DNA of 64,000 nt from NCBI GenBank assembly GCA_016193395.1, contig JACPSH010000014.1:1-64000 (forward strand), written 5' to 3'. The notes beneath the pieces were generated by a model. That model did not search any database and was not told the origin of the DNA. It saw nothing but the letters and a program-made list of their open reading frames with translations. Position 1 is the stretch's first letter. Each line of letters opens with the position of its first letter. Of this stretch, positions 43,189 through 51,621 are shown piece after piece. Both the position numbers and the translations under genes were made by a program. Source of the DNA: Gammaproteobacteria bacterium (GTDB lineage Bacteria; Pseudomonadota; Gammaproteobacteria; Eutrophobiales; Eutrophobiaceae).

Positions 43189-44079
43189 TCAGCCGTGACC
43201 GGCGAGGCGCTCGCTGACCGGGCGTGCGTATTTCGCCTGGAGCCGCCGGATCACGTCCACTTCCTCGAGCATTCGCGCGACCGGCGGAATGTTGAAATCG
43301 CGTTCGAGCAGGGTCGGAAACACGCCGAAGTGGCGGTAGGCTGTGTCCAGCAGGTTCCAGACCGGGTCGATCACGTTCGAGCCGTGCGTGTCGATGCGCA
43401 GGTCTGCCGCCTCGACGTAATGCCCGGCGATGTGCGCGTAGGCAATGCGCTCCGCGGGCAGGGCTTTCAGGAACCGCTCCGCATCGTAGCCGTGGTTGAT
43501 GGAATTGACGTAGATGTTGTTGATGTCCAGCAGCAGGTCGCAATCCGCGCGCTCCAGAATCGCGTTGATGAAATCGATCTCGTCCATCTCGCGCCCCGGC
43601 GCCGCGTAGTACGACACGTTTTCGATGGCGAGCCGGCGGCCGGTAATGTCCTGGGTGCGGAGGATGCGCTCGGCGACGTAATCGACGGCATCCTCCGTGA
43701 ACGGGATCGGCATCAGGTCATAGAGGTGGCCGTCATCCGCGCAATAGCTCAGGTGTTCGCTGTAGCAGCGGATGGAGAATGCATCGAGGAACCGGCGCAC
43801 GCGCCGCAGGAAGGCCTCATCGAGCGGCGCCGGTCCGCCGATATTGAGCGACAGTCCGTGGCAGACGAACGGCACCTGCTCCGCCAGCGCGCGGAACCGG
43901 CGCCCGAATTTCCCGCCGATGTCAATCCAGTTCTCGGGCGCCACTTCCATGAAATCGACGGAAGGGGGAACACGATCTGCGAGCGAGCCGATGAAGGCTC
44001 GCCGCAGACCCAAACCTGCACCTTGTACAGGGTAATTTTTCAACGTCTGTTCGAAAGGGCCAGGTGCCGCCCTGGCCAC
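43189..44079 (-). CDS. hvfB: HvfB: MNIO-family (DUF692) RiPP maturase
   Basis: About 296 residues, TIM-barrel, multinuclear non-heme iron oxidative enzyme. Family blocks with metal ligands are present: MEVAPENWIDIGG, VCHGLSLNIGG, YSEHLSYC, AIENVSYYA, LLLDINNIYVNSINH, and the final AHIAGH and IDTHGS histidines. MNIO enzymes oxidise cysteine residues of a precursor peptide (to oxazolone/thioamide or thiooxazole-type groups), which then bind copper. GTG 44079 is chosen, 10 nt after the hvfA stop; the upstream frame is the antisense-like shadow of the hvfA repeats. No upstream Met lies within the barrel. Confidence 0.93.
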   Translation of the reverse strand: MARAAPGPFEQTLKNYPVQGAGLGLRRAFIGSLADRVPPSVDFMEVAPENWIDIGGKFGRRFRALAEQVPFVCHGLSLNIGGPAPLDEAFLRRVRRFLDAFSIRCYSEHLSYCADDGHLYDLMPIPFTEDAVDYVAERILRTQDITGRRLAIENVSYYAAPGREMDEIDFINAILERADCDLLLDINNIYVNSINHGYDAERFLKALPAERIAYAHIAGHYVEAADLRIDTHGSNVIDPVWNLLDTAYRHFGVFPTLLERDFNIPPVARMLEEVDVIRRLQAKYARPVSERLAGHG

Positions 44080-44089
44080 GGCTTCAGTT

Positions 44090-44437
44090 TTACTTGTCCA
44101 TGCCTTCGCCGCACTTGCCTTCGCCACACTTGCCTTCGTGCGCCTTGCGCTTCTCGCCGCACTTGCCTTCGCCGCACTTCCCTTCCGCACTCGTATCCTT
44201 GTCCTCGCCGCATTTGCCTTCGCCTTCGTCCTTAGCCTTGCCTTCCTCCTTGCCTTCCTCCATGCCTTCGCCGCACTTGCCCTCGGCGTCATGGCCGGCG
44301 ACCATGTAGCCGCTGGCGGACAGGTCGTTCATATTGAACGGGTTCGCCGCCGCGCCGACGACGGGGCTGAGCAGCGACACCGCAAAGGTTGCGCCGATGG
44401 CGGCAGCGATCGGTTTCAGGTTCGTCTTCTTCGACAT
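44090..44437 (-). CDS. hvfA: HvfA-type RiPP precursor, cysteine-rich (copper-binding)
   Basis: 115 residues. A signal peptide (about 1-31: basic start, IAAAIGATFAVSLLS, ending AAA) is followed by a short stretch (NPFNMNDLSASGYMVAGHDA) and a repeat-rich Gly/Glu/Lys core. Six cysteines, each in GKCG, lie in two isolated and two double (EGKCGEGKCGE) units. EGKCG is the known modification site of MNIO enzymes. The Lys/Glu-rich stretch MEEGKEEGKAKDEGE between the first two cysteines is a length variation. ATG 44437 follows a strong GGAGGA site. The core is exported and probably binds copper. Confidence 0.92.
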   Translation of the reverse strand: MSKKTNLKPIAAAIGATFAVSLLSPVVGAAANPFNMNDLSASGYMVAGHDAEGKCGEGMEEGKEEGKAKDEGEGKCGEDKDTSAEGKCGEGKCGEKRKAHEGKCGEGKCGEGMDK

Positions 44438-44473
44438 CAGGAGTTCCTCCAGAGTTGGGAATGAATCGTGAAT

Positions 44474-44489
44474 CGACCCTCGCGGGTCG
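44474..44489 (-). promoter_or_regulatory. GNRA-type hairpin in the hvfA leader
   Basis: On the coding strand CGACCC-GCGA-GGGTCG is a 6-bp stem closed by a GCGA (GNRA) tetraloop, about 37 nt before the hvfA start. It may stabilise the leader or regulate translation. The promoter is probably further upstream in 44490-44570, but I cannot place it. Confidence 0.45.
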
Positions 44490-44747
44490 TGATTAAAGTG
44501 GTTTGTTTGCAATCCACCTGCGCTCGGCAGGCTTCAAAATCTTGATCTGCTACCCGGCGCAGGATCAGGTTAATCGACCCGCGCTCCGCGGGGAAGTTCT
44601 GGCCGCGCCGAAGAGACGTGGCCGCGCAGCTCGGGCCGATGACCGGGACATTTCGAGCTGCGCATTGTAAGGCTTAACTATCAATGAGTTGCAGCAACTA
44701 TGCCGGGGCGCGGCCGCGGTCCACGCAACGCGGACCGACCGGGTAAG

Positions 44748-45023
44748 TAACAGGCCGACACGTTGAAGTAAAACTCCGTTTTGCTTCAGCGTGCGGCGCC
44801 CGAGGGCAGATTTGCTGCTCCTGCGAAATCTGCACTTCCGCCATCCCTGGCGGTCGGATGGGACGCAGCATTTATCAAGCACGCCAGTGCTTGATAAATG
44901 GAGCGAGGCCGAAGCTCTGCTTTGCTTGACGCGAGATGCAAAAGTCCGGCAGAAAATTGCTCCTACATTTTCTGCATTCCCGCCGTCCATGGCGGTCTGA
45001 CGGACTTTTGCATCAACTTGTTA
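44748..45023. repeat. Hairpin-chain element, copy 3 (longest)
   Basis: Left end TAACAGG (44748-44754), right end CTTGTTA (45017-45023), whose TTA is the reverse-strand TAA stop of lysS. Hairpins in order: GTTGAAG..CTTCAGCG type, GCAGATTT/AAATCTGC, CCGCCATCCCTGGCGG, a CAAGCACG-type stem, GGCAGAAAAT/ATTTTCTGC, CCGCCGTCCATGGCGG, and an outer ATGCAAAAGTCC/GGACTTTTGCAT stem. The block TCCTGCGAAATCTGCA is shared with copy 1. Left of it (44440-44747) the intergenic region shows no gene, only the hvfA leader. Short frames here are not genes. Confidence 0.85.
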
Positions 45024-46511
45024 ATACCGCGGACGCATGTGCGGGAACAGGATCACGTCGCGAATCGACGGTGAATCCGTCAACAGCATCACGAGCCGAT
45101 CGACGCCGATGCCTTCGCCGGCCGTGGGCGGCAGTCCATATTCGAGCGCGGTGATGTAATCCTGATCGAAGTGCATGGCCTCCTCGCTTCCGCGTTCCTT
45201 CTCGGCGAGCTGGTGGCGGAAACGCTCAGCCTGGTCGTCCGGGTCATTCAGTTCCGAGAAGCCGTTCGCGATCTCCCGGCTGGCGATGAACAACTCGAAG
45301 CGATCGGCGATCGTGGGGTCGTCGTCGTTCCTGCGGGCGAGCGGCGAAACCTCGGTCGGAAAAGCCGTGATAAAAGTAGGCGCGACGAGTCTCGCTTCGA
45401 CCGTCTTCTCGAAAATCTCGAGCAGCGCCTTGCCGAGACCCGCCGCGGCGTCCAATGGCACGCCCAGGCCCTCGGCCACGTCGCGCGCGTTAGCGAGCGA
45501 GCGCAGATCGGCTGCCTTGATTTCCGGGTTGTAGCGCAGGATCGACTCCACCATGGTCATGCGCTCGAACGCGCCGTCAAAATCGATGCGTTCGCCCTGG
45601 TATTGAATCGCGGTCGACCCGGTGACATTACGCACCAGGGATTGCATCATGTCCTCGCTGAGATCGATCATGTCGCGGTAATCCGCATAGGCCTGGTAGA
45701 ACTCCAGCATCGTGAATTCCGGGTTGTGCCGGGTAGAAAGCCCCTCGTTGCGGAAATTGCGGTTGATCTCGAACACCCTCTCGAGCCCGCCGACGACCAG
45801 CCGTTTAAGATACAGTTCCGGCGCGACGCGCAAATACAGTTCCATGTCGAGGGTATTGTGGTGCGTGACAAACGGACGCGCGTTCGCCCCGCCGGGGATG
45901 ACCTGCATCATGGGCGTCTCCACTTCGATGAAGCCGCGGTCCCTCATGTACGCGCGCAGGAAATCCGTGACGCGTGCGCGGACCTCGAAGGTGCGGCGCG
46001 TCTCTTCGTTCATGAGCAGATCGAGGTAGCGCTGGCGGTAGCGGGTCTCGTGGTCCGTCAGGCCATGGAATTTTTCCGGCAACGGCCGCAGCGACTTGGC
46101 GAGCAGTCGGACCTCCCGCGCCTGTACCGACAGCTCGCCGGTCTTCGTCTTGAACAGCGTGCCCGTGGCTCCGGCGATGTCGCCGATGTCCCACTTGCGG
46201 AATGACTCGTACATCCCGTCCGGCAGGGTGTCCTGGCGGCAGTAGAACTGGATGCGGCCCGACATATCCTGCAGGTGCGCGAACGCCGCCTTGCCCATCA
46301 CCCGGCGGCTCATCATCCGGCCCACGATGCTCACCGGCACCGGGCTCTTCTCCAGTGCCTTTGCCTCCGCGGCGCCGTACTTTGCGTGCAGATCCGCGGC
46401 CAGTGCGTCGCGCCGGAAATCGTTCGGATAGGCAATCCCGGCCGCGCGCAGCTCGTCGAGGTGCCGGCGGCGGTTTGCAATCAGCTCGTCTTCGGTGGTG
46501 TGTTCGGACAT
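45021..46511 (-). CDS. lysS: Lysyl-tRNA synthetase, class II
   Basis: 496 residues. Attaches lysine to tRNA-Lys. An N-terminal OB-fold (about 55-140) is followed by the class II catalytic core: motif 2 [14 protein letters not shown] and motif 3 [12 protein letters not shown] are clear. The length is normal. Just downstream of prfB on the same strand, as in many Gammaproteobacteria. The TAA stop coincides with the end of a dispersed repeat. Confidence 0.97.
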   Translation of the reverse strand: MSEHTTEDELIANRRRHLDELRAAGIAYPNDFRRDALAADLHAKYGAAEAKALEKSPVPVSIVGRMMSRRVMGKAAFAHLQDMSGRIQFYCRQDTLPDGMYESFRKWDIGDIAGATGTLFKTKTGELSVQAREVRLLAKSLRPLPEKFHGLTDHETRYRQRYLDLLMNEETRRTFEVRARVTDFLRAYMRDRGFIEVETPMMQVIPGGANARPFVTHHNTLDMELYLRVAPELYLKRLVVGGLERVFEINRNFRNEGLSTRHNPEFTMLEFYQAYADYRDMIDLSEDMMQSLVRNVTGSTAIQYQGERIDFDGAFERMTMVESILRYNPEIKAADLRSLANARDVAEGLGVPLDAAAGLGKALLEIFEKTVEARLVAPTFITAFPTEVSPLARRNDDDPTIADRFELFIASREIANGFSELNDPDDQAERFRHQLAEKERGSEEAMHFDQDYITALEYGLPPTAGEGIGVDRLVMLLTDSPSIRDVILFPHMRPRY

Positions 46512-46559
46512 GGCCCTGAAGGAGGAATATGGAATAACGAACTATATTCTACATTCCAT

Positions 46560-47658
46560 CTACACCCCCGCCTTCAAACTCGCCTCGAGGAACGGATCCA
46601 GATCGCCGTCCAGGACGGCCTGCGTGTTGGTTTTCTCCACGCCGGTGCGCAGGTCCTTGATGCGCGACTGGTCGAGCACGTAGGAACGGATCTGGCTGCC
46701 CCAGGTGATGTCCGCCTTGGAATCCTCCACGGCCTGTTTCTCGGCGTTGCGCTTCTGCATTTCGAGTTCGTAGAGCTTGGCGCGCAGCTGTTTCAGGGCC
46801 TGCGCCTTGTTCTTGTGCTGCGAGCGTTCGTTCTGGCACTGCACGACGATGCCCGTCGGCAGATGGGTGATGCGCACCGCGGAATCGGTCTTGTTCACGT
46901 GCTGCCCGCCCGCCCCGCCCGCGCGGTAGGTGTCGATGCGCAGTTCCGCGGGGTTGATCTCGATATCGATGGTCTCGTCCACTTCCGGCGAAACGAACAC
47001 GGAGGCGAATGAAGTGTGGCGGCGGTTGCCGGAATCGAAGGGCGACTTGCGCACCAGGCGGTGGACGCCGCTCTCCGTGCGCAGCCAGCCGTAGGCATGA
47101 TCGCCGCGGTAATGCACCGTGGCGCTCTTGATCCCGGCGACTTCGCCCGCTGAGACTTCAATCAAATCCGTCGCGAACCCGCGTTTCTCGCCCCAGCGCA
47201 GGTACATGCGCAGCAACATCTCGGCCCAGTCCTGTGCTTCGGTACCGCCGGAGCCTGACTGGATGTCGAGGTAGGCGTTGCTGGCATCCATCTCCCCGGA
47301 GAACATGCGCCTGAATTCCATGCCGGCCAGTTCGCGTTCGAGGCGGTCCAGATCGGCGACCACGGACTGCATGGCATCCGCGTCGTCTTCGGCCCGCGCC
47401 ATCTGAAGCAGCTCGGCGGCCTCCTGGAGGCCGGCATCCAGCTTGCGGAAGGTCGTGACGACGCGGTCGAGCTCGGCGCGTTCCTTGCCCAGCGACTGCG
47501 CCCGCTCCGGCTTCTCCCAGACCGCCGGGTTTTCGAGCTCGCGGCTGACTTCGATCAGGCGTTCGGATCGGCGGTCGTAATCAAAGATACCTCCTGAGCT
47601 CGTCAGTACGCTCGCGGAGGTCCTTGATATGCGCGTTGATGGCGGTGAACTCGAGCAT
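46560..47658 (-). CDS. prfB: Peptide chain release factor 2 (RF2), programmed +1 frameshift
   Basis: Recognises UGA and UAA stops. Translation starts at ATG 47658 ([10 protein letters not shown]) and reads 25 codons to CTT (47584), where the next codon is TGA (47581-47583). A +1 shift skips one base and continues with GAT TAC (DYDRR) to 46560, giving 365 residues. The shift site is AGGAGG TAT CTT TGA, with the internal Shine-Dalgarno AGGAGG. SPF (in RKSPFDSG) is the RF2 anticodon-like tripeptide and GGQ lies in [10 protein letters not shown]. It is self-regulated by RF2 level. Confidence 0.95.
47576..47596 (-). promoter_or_regulatory. RF2 +1 frameshift site
   Basis: Coding strand AGGAGG-TAT-CTT-TGA. 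An internal Shine-Dalgarno, the slippery CTT codon and an in-frame TGA give the classical low-RF2 autoregulatory shift. Confidence 0.95.
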
Positions 47659-47696
47659 TTTTTGGTGACCACGCAGGGGTGGCGGGCGCGATTGTA

Positions 47697-49424
47697 CTAT
47701 AGCGATAACATCTCTTCGACGATCAGTTGCACGCTGCGCCGTCCCCGGTACTCGTTTATGTCGAGCCGGTAGGCGACATGCACGCGCCCGCCGTCGGGCG
47801 CGTCCAGGCTGTCGGCGCGGTTGAAGGCGATGGCGTCGATCGGCGCCGGGCGCCCGGGAACGGCGAGGCTGAACTTCAGATGCCGATCCACCACGGTCCT
47901 GCACCTGAGCAGATCGAACTCGCCGTCGAAGAGCGGTTCCGGGAAGGCCTGGCCCCACGGCCCCGAGCGTCTGAGCAGCTCTGCGGTTTCCACCGTGAAA
48001 TCGTCCTCGCCGAGCGCACCGTCACTGAGCAGCATGCTGGCGCGCGCGGGCTCCGGCAACACCCGCCCTACTTCCTCTTCGAACAGGCGCGTGAACTCGG
48101 GCAACCGGCCTTCATCCAGCGACAGGCCTGCGGCCATGGCATGGCCGCCGAAGCGGCGGATGAGTTCCGGATGGCGGTTGGCGATATTCGCCAGCACGTC
48201 GCGCATGTGGATGCCATCCACCGATCGGCCGGAGCCCTTCAGCATGCCCTCCGACTCGCGTGCGAAGGCAATCACCGGACATTGCACGCGTTCCCTGATC
48301 TGCGATGCCAGCACGCCGACGACCCCGGCGTGCCAGGATTCATTGTAGATGCAGACCGAGCGCGGCGGGACTGCGCCGGCGAACTCCCGCAGCGACGGCA
48401 GATCCGCGAGCGCCTGGTGCTGCATCTCCGCCTGGATCTGGCGGCGTTCGCGATTCAGCGAATCGAGTTCGGCGGCCATCTCCGCGGCCACGGCAGGATC
48501 GTCAGCCGTCAGGCACTCGATGCCGAGCCGCATGTCGGTCAGACGTCCCGCGGCATTGAGGCGAGGCCCGGCAAAGTACGCCAGGTCATTCGCCGTGGCC
48601 GCGTTCCGCGAACGGTTGGCGACCTCGAGCATCGCGCTGACGCCCGGGCTGCAGCGGCCGGCGCGGATCCGCTGCAGGCCCTGCTCCACCAGCACGCGGT
48701 TGTTGTAGTCCATGGGCACCATGTCGGCCACGGTCCCGAGCGCAACGAGGTCCAGGAATCCCGCGAGATTGGGCTCCGCGATCCCGCGGCGCTGGAACCA
48801 GTCCCTGGAACGCAGCAGCGCGCGCAGGGCGGCGAGCACATAGAACATGACGCCGACGCCGGCCAGGCACTTGCTCGGGAACGCGTCGTCCTGGAGGTTC
48901 GGATTGACGATGGCGCTGGCCGCCGGCAATGACGGCCCCGGCAGGTGGTGATCCGTGATAATCACGTCGATGCCCTTTGCGCGCGCGTGCTGCACTCCTT
49001 CCAGGCTCGATATGCCGTTGTCGACGGTCATCAACAGATCCGGCTTGTAGGGCAGCGCGAGTTCCACGATCTCCGGCGTCAGGCCGTAGCCGTGCTTGAA
49101 GCGATCCGGCACCAGGTAATCGACGCTCGCGCCCATGGCGCGCAATGCGCGCAAGCCGAGCGCGCAGGCCGTCGCGCCGTCCGCGTCGTAGTCCGCCACG
49201 ATCATCAACCGCCTGCCAGATTCCAGCGCGGCCGCGATCAGTTGCGCCGCGGTCTCGACCCCGCTCAGCGTCCGGTAGGGATGCAGGTTGTCGAGGGAAT
49301 AATCGAGTTCGCGCCCGGATTTGACATTGCGGCCGGCGTAGATCCGGCGCAGCAGCGGGTGCAGCTCCCCGGGCAGATCGACCTGGGCGGGGATCAGACG
49401 CCGCTGGATGACGCGCCGGATCAA
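47697..49424 (-). CDS. recJ: Single-stranded-DNA-specific exonuclease RecJ
   Basis: 575 residues, 5'-3' ssDNA exonuclease of RecF-pathway recombination and mismatch repair. The DHH-family motifs are present: ADYDADGATACALGL near residue 78 (motif I) and ITDHHLPGP near 155 (DHH). DHHA1 and OB-type domains follow. It is the usual neighbour of rpfE-like genes. The stop lies about 40 nt upstream of prfB. Confidence 0.95.
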   Translation of the reverse strand: MIRRVIQRRLIPAQVDLPGELHPLLRRIYAGRNVKSGRELDYSLDNLHPYRTLSGVETAAQLIAAALESGRRLMIVADYDADGATACALGLRALRAMGASVDYLVPDRFKHGYGLTPEIVELALPYKPDLLMTVDNGISSLEGVQHARAKGIDVIITDHHLPGPSLPAASAIVNPNLQDDAFPSKCLAGVGVMFYVLAALRALLRSRDWFQRRGIAEPNLAGFLDLVALGTVADMVPMDYNNRVLVEQGLQRIRAGRCSPGVSAMLEVANRSRNAATANDLAYFAGPRLNAAGRLTDMRLGIECLTADDPAVAAEMAAELDSLNRERRQIQAEMQHQALADLPSLREFAGAVPPRSVCIYNESWHAGVVGVLASQIRERVQCPVIAFARESEGMLKGSGRSVDGIHMRDVLANIANRHPELIRRFGGHAMAAGLSLDEGRLPEFTRLFEEEVGRVLPEPARASMLLSDGALGEDDFTVETAELLRRSGPWGQAFPEPLFDGEFDLLRCRTVVDRHLKFSLAVPGRPAPIDAIAFNRADSLDAPDGGRVHVAYRLDINEYRGRRSVQLIVEEMLSL

Positions 49425-49434
49425 GCGGCCGCTC

Positions 49435-50460
49435 TCACGCGCCGCCCATGTGGGCCGCGAGCGGGGCCGGGCGGCGCCAGAAGAAATACAACGAGGGCCT
49501 GGTGATCACGAAGCGGCGGTCGCCGGTGTCGAGTTCGAGCGTGCGCAAGACTCCGCTTCGCAACATCTGCGCAGCGGGATCGAACCAATGTTCCTCGAAG
49601 GCGCACACGACATTGTGCCATCCTTCCAGATCCTGGATCTCCACGCAGCGCTTGCAGGCATCCGCGACCACGAGAATGGGCGCGGCGCCCGCCCCGGTTC
49701 CGGACAGGTCGCGCAACGACGGCGCCATCGGCGCGGACGGGATCCCGCCAAAGCGCGCAAACGCGCGCGCGCCAAATTCATCCGAATACACCTTCCACCA
49801 GCGTGGCCGGGGCGCGGGCGGCGCATCGCCGATGCCCCACAGCCAAAGGCTATTTACCGCCGGCATGCCGCGCGATTCACGGGAGCGATTCACCTCGCTG
49901 CTGTGCAGCTGCATCTGGATTTCATTCAGGACACCGTGCCAGCGCGCCGCGTCCTCGCCCGCGGGCAGTGCGCCGGCGACGTTGCCGCCGACGACTTCGT
50001 CGAGTTCGCGCGTCCGCAACGCCGGCCGCGCATCGAGGCGCAGGTACCAGCGCTCGGGGTGCGGCACCTCGAGTTGCCAGCCCCGTGCTTCGACCAGGCC
50101 GCGCAATTCCGCGGCCAGCGCGAGCGCATCGCGAATGTCCAGATTCAGCGCACGCGCATCGAGCAGGATCAGACCGTGCCGATCCGCGCGCAGGTGCACC
50201 GGATCGGCGCGCATCCAGCAGCCGGGGGCGTATTCGTCCGCGTCGATCTGATGCGTGATCGCTGCGACCGGCACGTCCTGATCAGGCGGCGTTTCCAGAT
50301 CGAACAGCCTGCACAGGGTTACGTGGTAGGACGACGGCGACGCCCGCTTCTGCTGCGCCCGGCCAAGGAGGAATTCAAGCGACTCCGCGCGGGGGATGTA
50401 GTCCTCGCTGAAACGCGCGGCGGGACCGAAGAGGCCGGGAATGTAGAGCGTGACGTTCAA
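49435..50460 (-). CDS. RpfE-like protein (phosphoglycerate-mutase-fold regulatory family)
   Basis: 341 residues. Resembles the conserved protein next to recJ in Xanthomonas (RpfE), from the alkaline-phosphatase/iPGM-like superfamily: GLFGPAARFSEDYIP at the start, WMRADPVHLRADRHGL, NSLWLWGIGDAP in the middle, and a C-terminal half with VADACKRCVEIQDLEGW. Metal-site motifs of a real phosphoglycerate mutase are not obvious, so an enzymatic role is doubtful. It is 10 nt upstream of recJ and probably co-transcribed. Function is unknown. Confidence 0.75.
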   Translation of the reverse strand: MNVTLYIPGLFGPAARFSEDYIPRAESLEFLLGRAQQKRASPSSYHVTLCRLFDLETPPDQDVPVAAITHQIDADEYAPGCWMRADPVHLRADRHGLILLDARALNLDIRDALALAAELRGLVEARGWQLEVPHPERWYLRLDARPALRTRELDEVVGGNVAGALPAGEDAARWHGVLNEIQMQLHSSEVNRSRESRGMPAVNSLWLWGIGDAPPAPRPRWWKVYSDEFGARAFARFGGIPSAPMAPSLRDLSGTGAGAAPILVVADACKRCVEIQDLEGWHNVVCAFEEHWFDPAAQMLRSGVLRTLELDTGDRRFVITRPSLYFFWRRPAPLAAHMGGA

Positions 50461-50464
50461 TATT

Positions 50465-51604
50465 CTACATTCTGCTCAAAATTACCCGCTTCACCGCCTC
50501 CGGCTCCGCCGGCACCTTGATCACCGGCGCCGTGCTCTGGGCCATCGCGGTGTCGGGATCCTTGAGACCGTGTCCGGTCAGCGTACACACTACCACGCTT
50601 CCGGCGGCAATCCTGCCGCTGCGGATATCGCGCATGGCACCGGCGACCGAAACCGCGGACGCCGGTTCGCAGAAAATCCCCTCCTTCTCGGCCAGCAATT
50701 TCTGCGTGGCTAGGATTTCCGCGTCCGTAAATTCACCGAACCAGCCGCCGGATTCGCGGCTCGCCGCCCGAGCGAGATCCCATGACTGCGGATGCCCGAT
50801 GCGGATCGCGGTCGCCACGGTTTCCGGGCGGTCGACCATGCCGCCGCGCAGGAACGGGGCGGCGCCGCTCGCCTGATACCCGAGCATCTTCGGACGCGCT
50901 GAGGTCACGGGCGGCGACATGGCATAGCGGCTCACGTTTCCCATGAGCGAATACAGCGAGGTCGCCGCGCCCGCGTACTCGCTGTAGCCGATCCAGTGCG
51001 CGCTGATGTTGCCGGCGTTTCCGACCGGCAGGCAGTGGCAGTCGGGGGCACGGCCCAGCGCCTCGACGATCTCGAATGCGGCGGTCTTCTGACCTTGCAA
51101 CCGGTAAGGGTTGATGGAGTTCACGATGGCGACCGGCGCCGTAGTGGCGATCTCCTTGACCATGCGCATGCCGTCGTCGAAATCACCCGCGATCTGGATT
51201 ACCACCCCGCCGTGCATCATGGCCTGGGCGAGCTTGCCCATGGCGATCTTCCCTTCCGGGATGATGACAAAGGCAATAATACCGGCACGCGCGGCGTACG
51301 CCGCGGCGGAGGCGGAGGTGTTGCCGGTGGAAGCGCACATGATGGCGCGCGAGCCGCTGGTGACCGCCTGCGTGACCGCGAGCGTCATGCCGCGATCCTT
51401 GAATGAACCCGTGGGGTTCAGTCCCTCGTACTTGACGTAGATTTCCGCCCCGCCGCCGGCCAGCTCCGGCAGGTGCTCGAGCCGGATGAGCGGCGTGTTG
51501 CCCTCGGCCAGCGAGACGATCCGGGCGCCAGCGGCGACGGGCAGGCGCGATTGGTAGCGGGAGATAATCCCGCTGTAGTGGGAGGACGCCGGCATACGGG
51601 ACAT
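50465..51604 (-). CDS. thrC: Threonine synthase
   Basis: 379 residues. Makes threonine from O-phosphohomoserine with PLP. The PLP lysine is K69 in NPTGSFKDRGM, and the cofactor-binding loop CLPVGNAGNISAHW follows. This is the shorter form similar to those of Bacillus and plants rather than the roughly 430-residue E. coli ThrC. It is just downstream of hom in an operon-like order. A Met at 51595 is an alternative start. Confidence 0.94.
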   Translation of the reverse strand: MSRMPASSHYSGIISRYQSRLPVAAGARIVSLAEGNTPLIRLEHLPELAGGGAEIYVKYEGLNPTGSFKDRGMTLAVTQAVTSGSRAIMCASTGNTSASAAAYAARAGIIAFVIIPEGKIAMGKLAQAMMHGGVVIQIAGDFDDGMRMVKEIATTAPVAIVNSINPYRLQGQKTAAFEIVEALGRAPDCHCLPVGNAGNISAHWIGYSEYAGAATSLYSLMGNVSRYAMSPPVTSARPKMLGYQASGAAPFLRGGMVDRPETVATAIRIGHPQSWDLARAASRESGGWFGEFTDAEILATQKLLAEKEGIFCEPASAVSVAGAMRDIRSGRIAAGSVVVCTLTGHGLKDPDTAMAQSTAPVIKVPAEPEAVKRVILSRM

Positions 51605-51621
51605 AGGCAGTATTTGCTCTT

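Noticed and set aside
44093-44309. Long N-terminal extension of hvfB (rich in K, A and R) and a forward Leu/Pro/His/Ser-rich frame
   Set aside because: Both are other-frame translations of the EGKCG repeats of hvfA, hence their low complexity.
44565-45000. Open frames on both strands between hvfA and lysS
   Set aside because: They lie within the hairpin-chain repeat; their peptides recur as translations of the same repeat units and have no domain features.
47581-47672. Frameshift mutation in prfB
   Set aside because: The TGA sits in the conserved AGGAGG TAT CTT TGA context, so it is the normal programmed shift.
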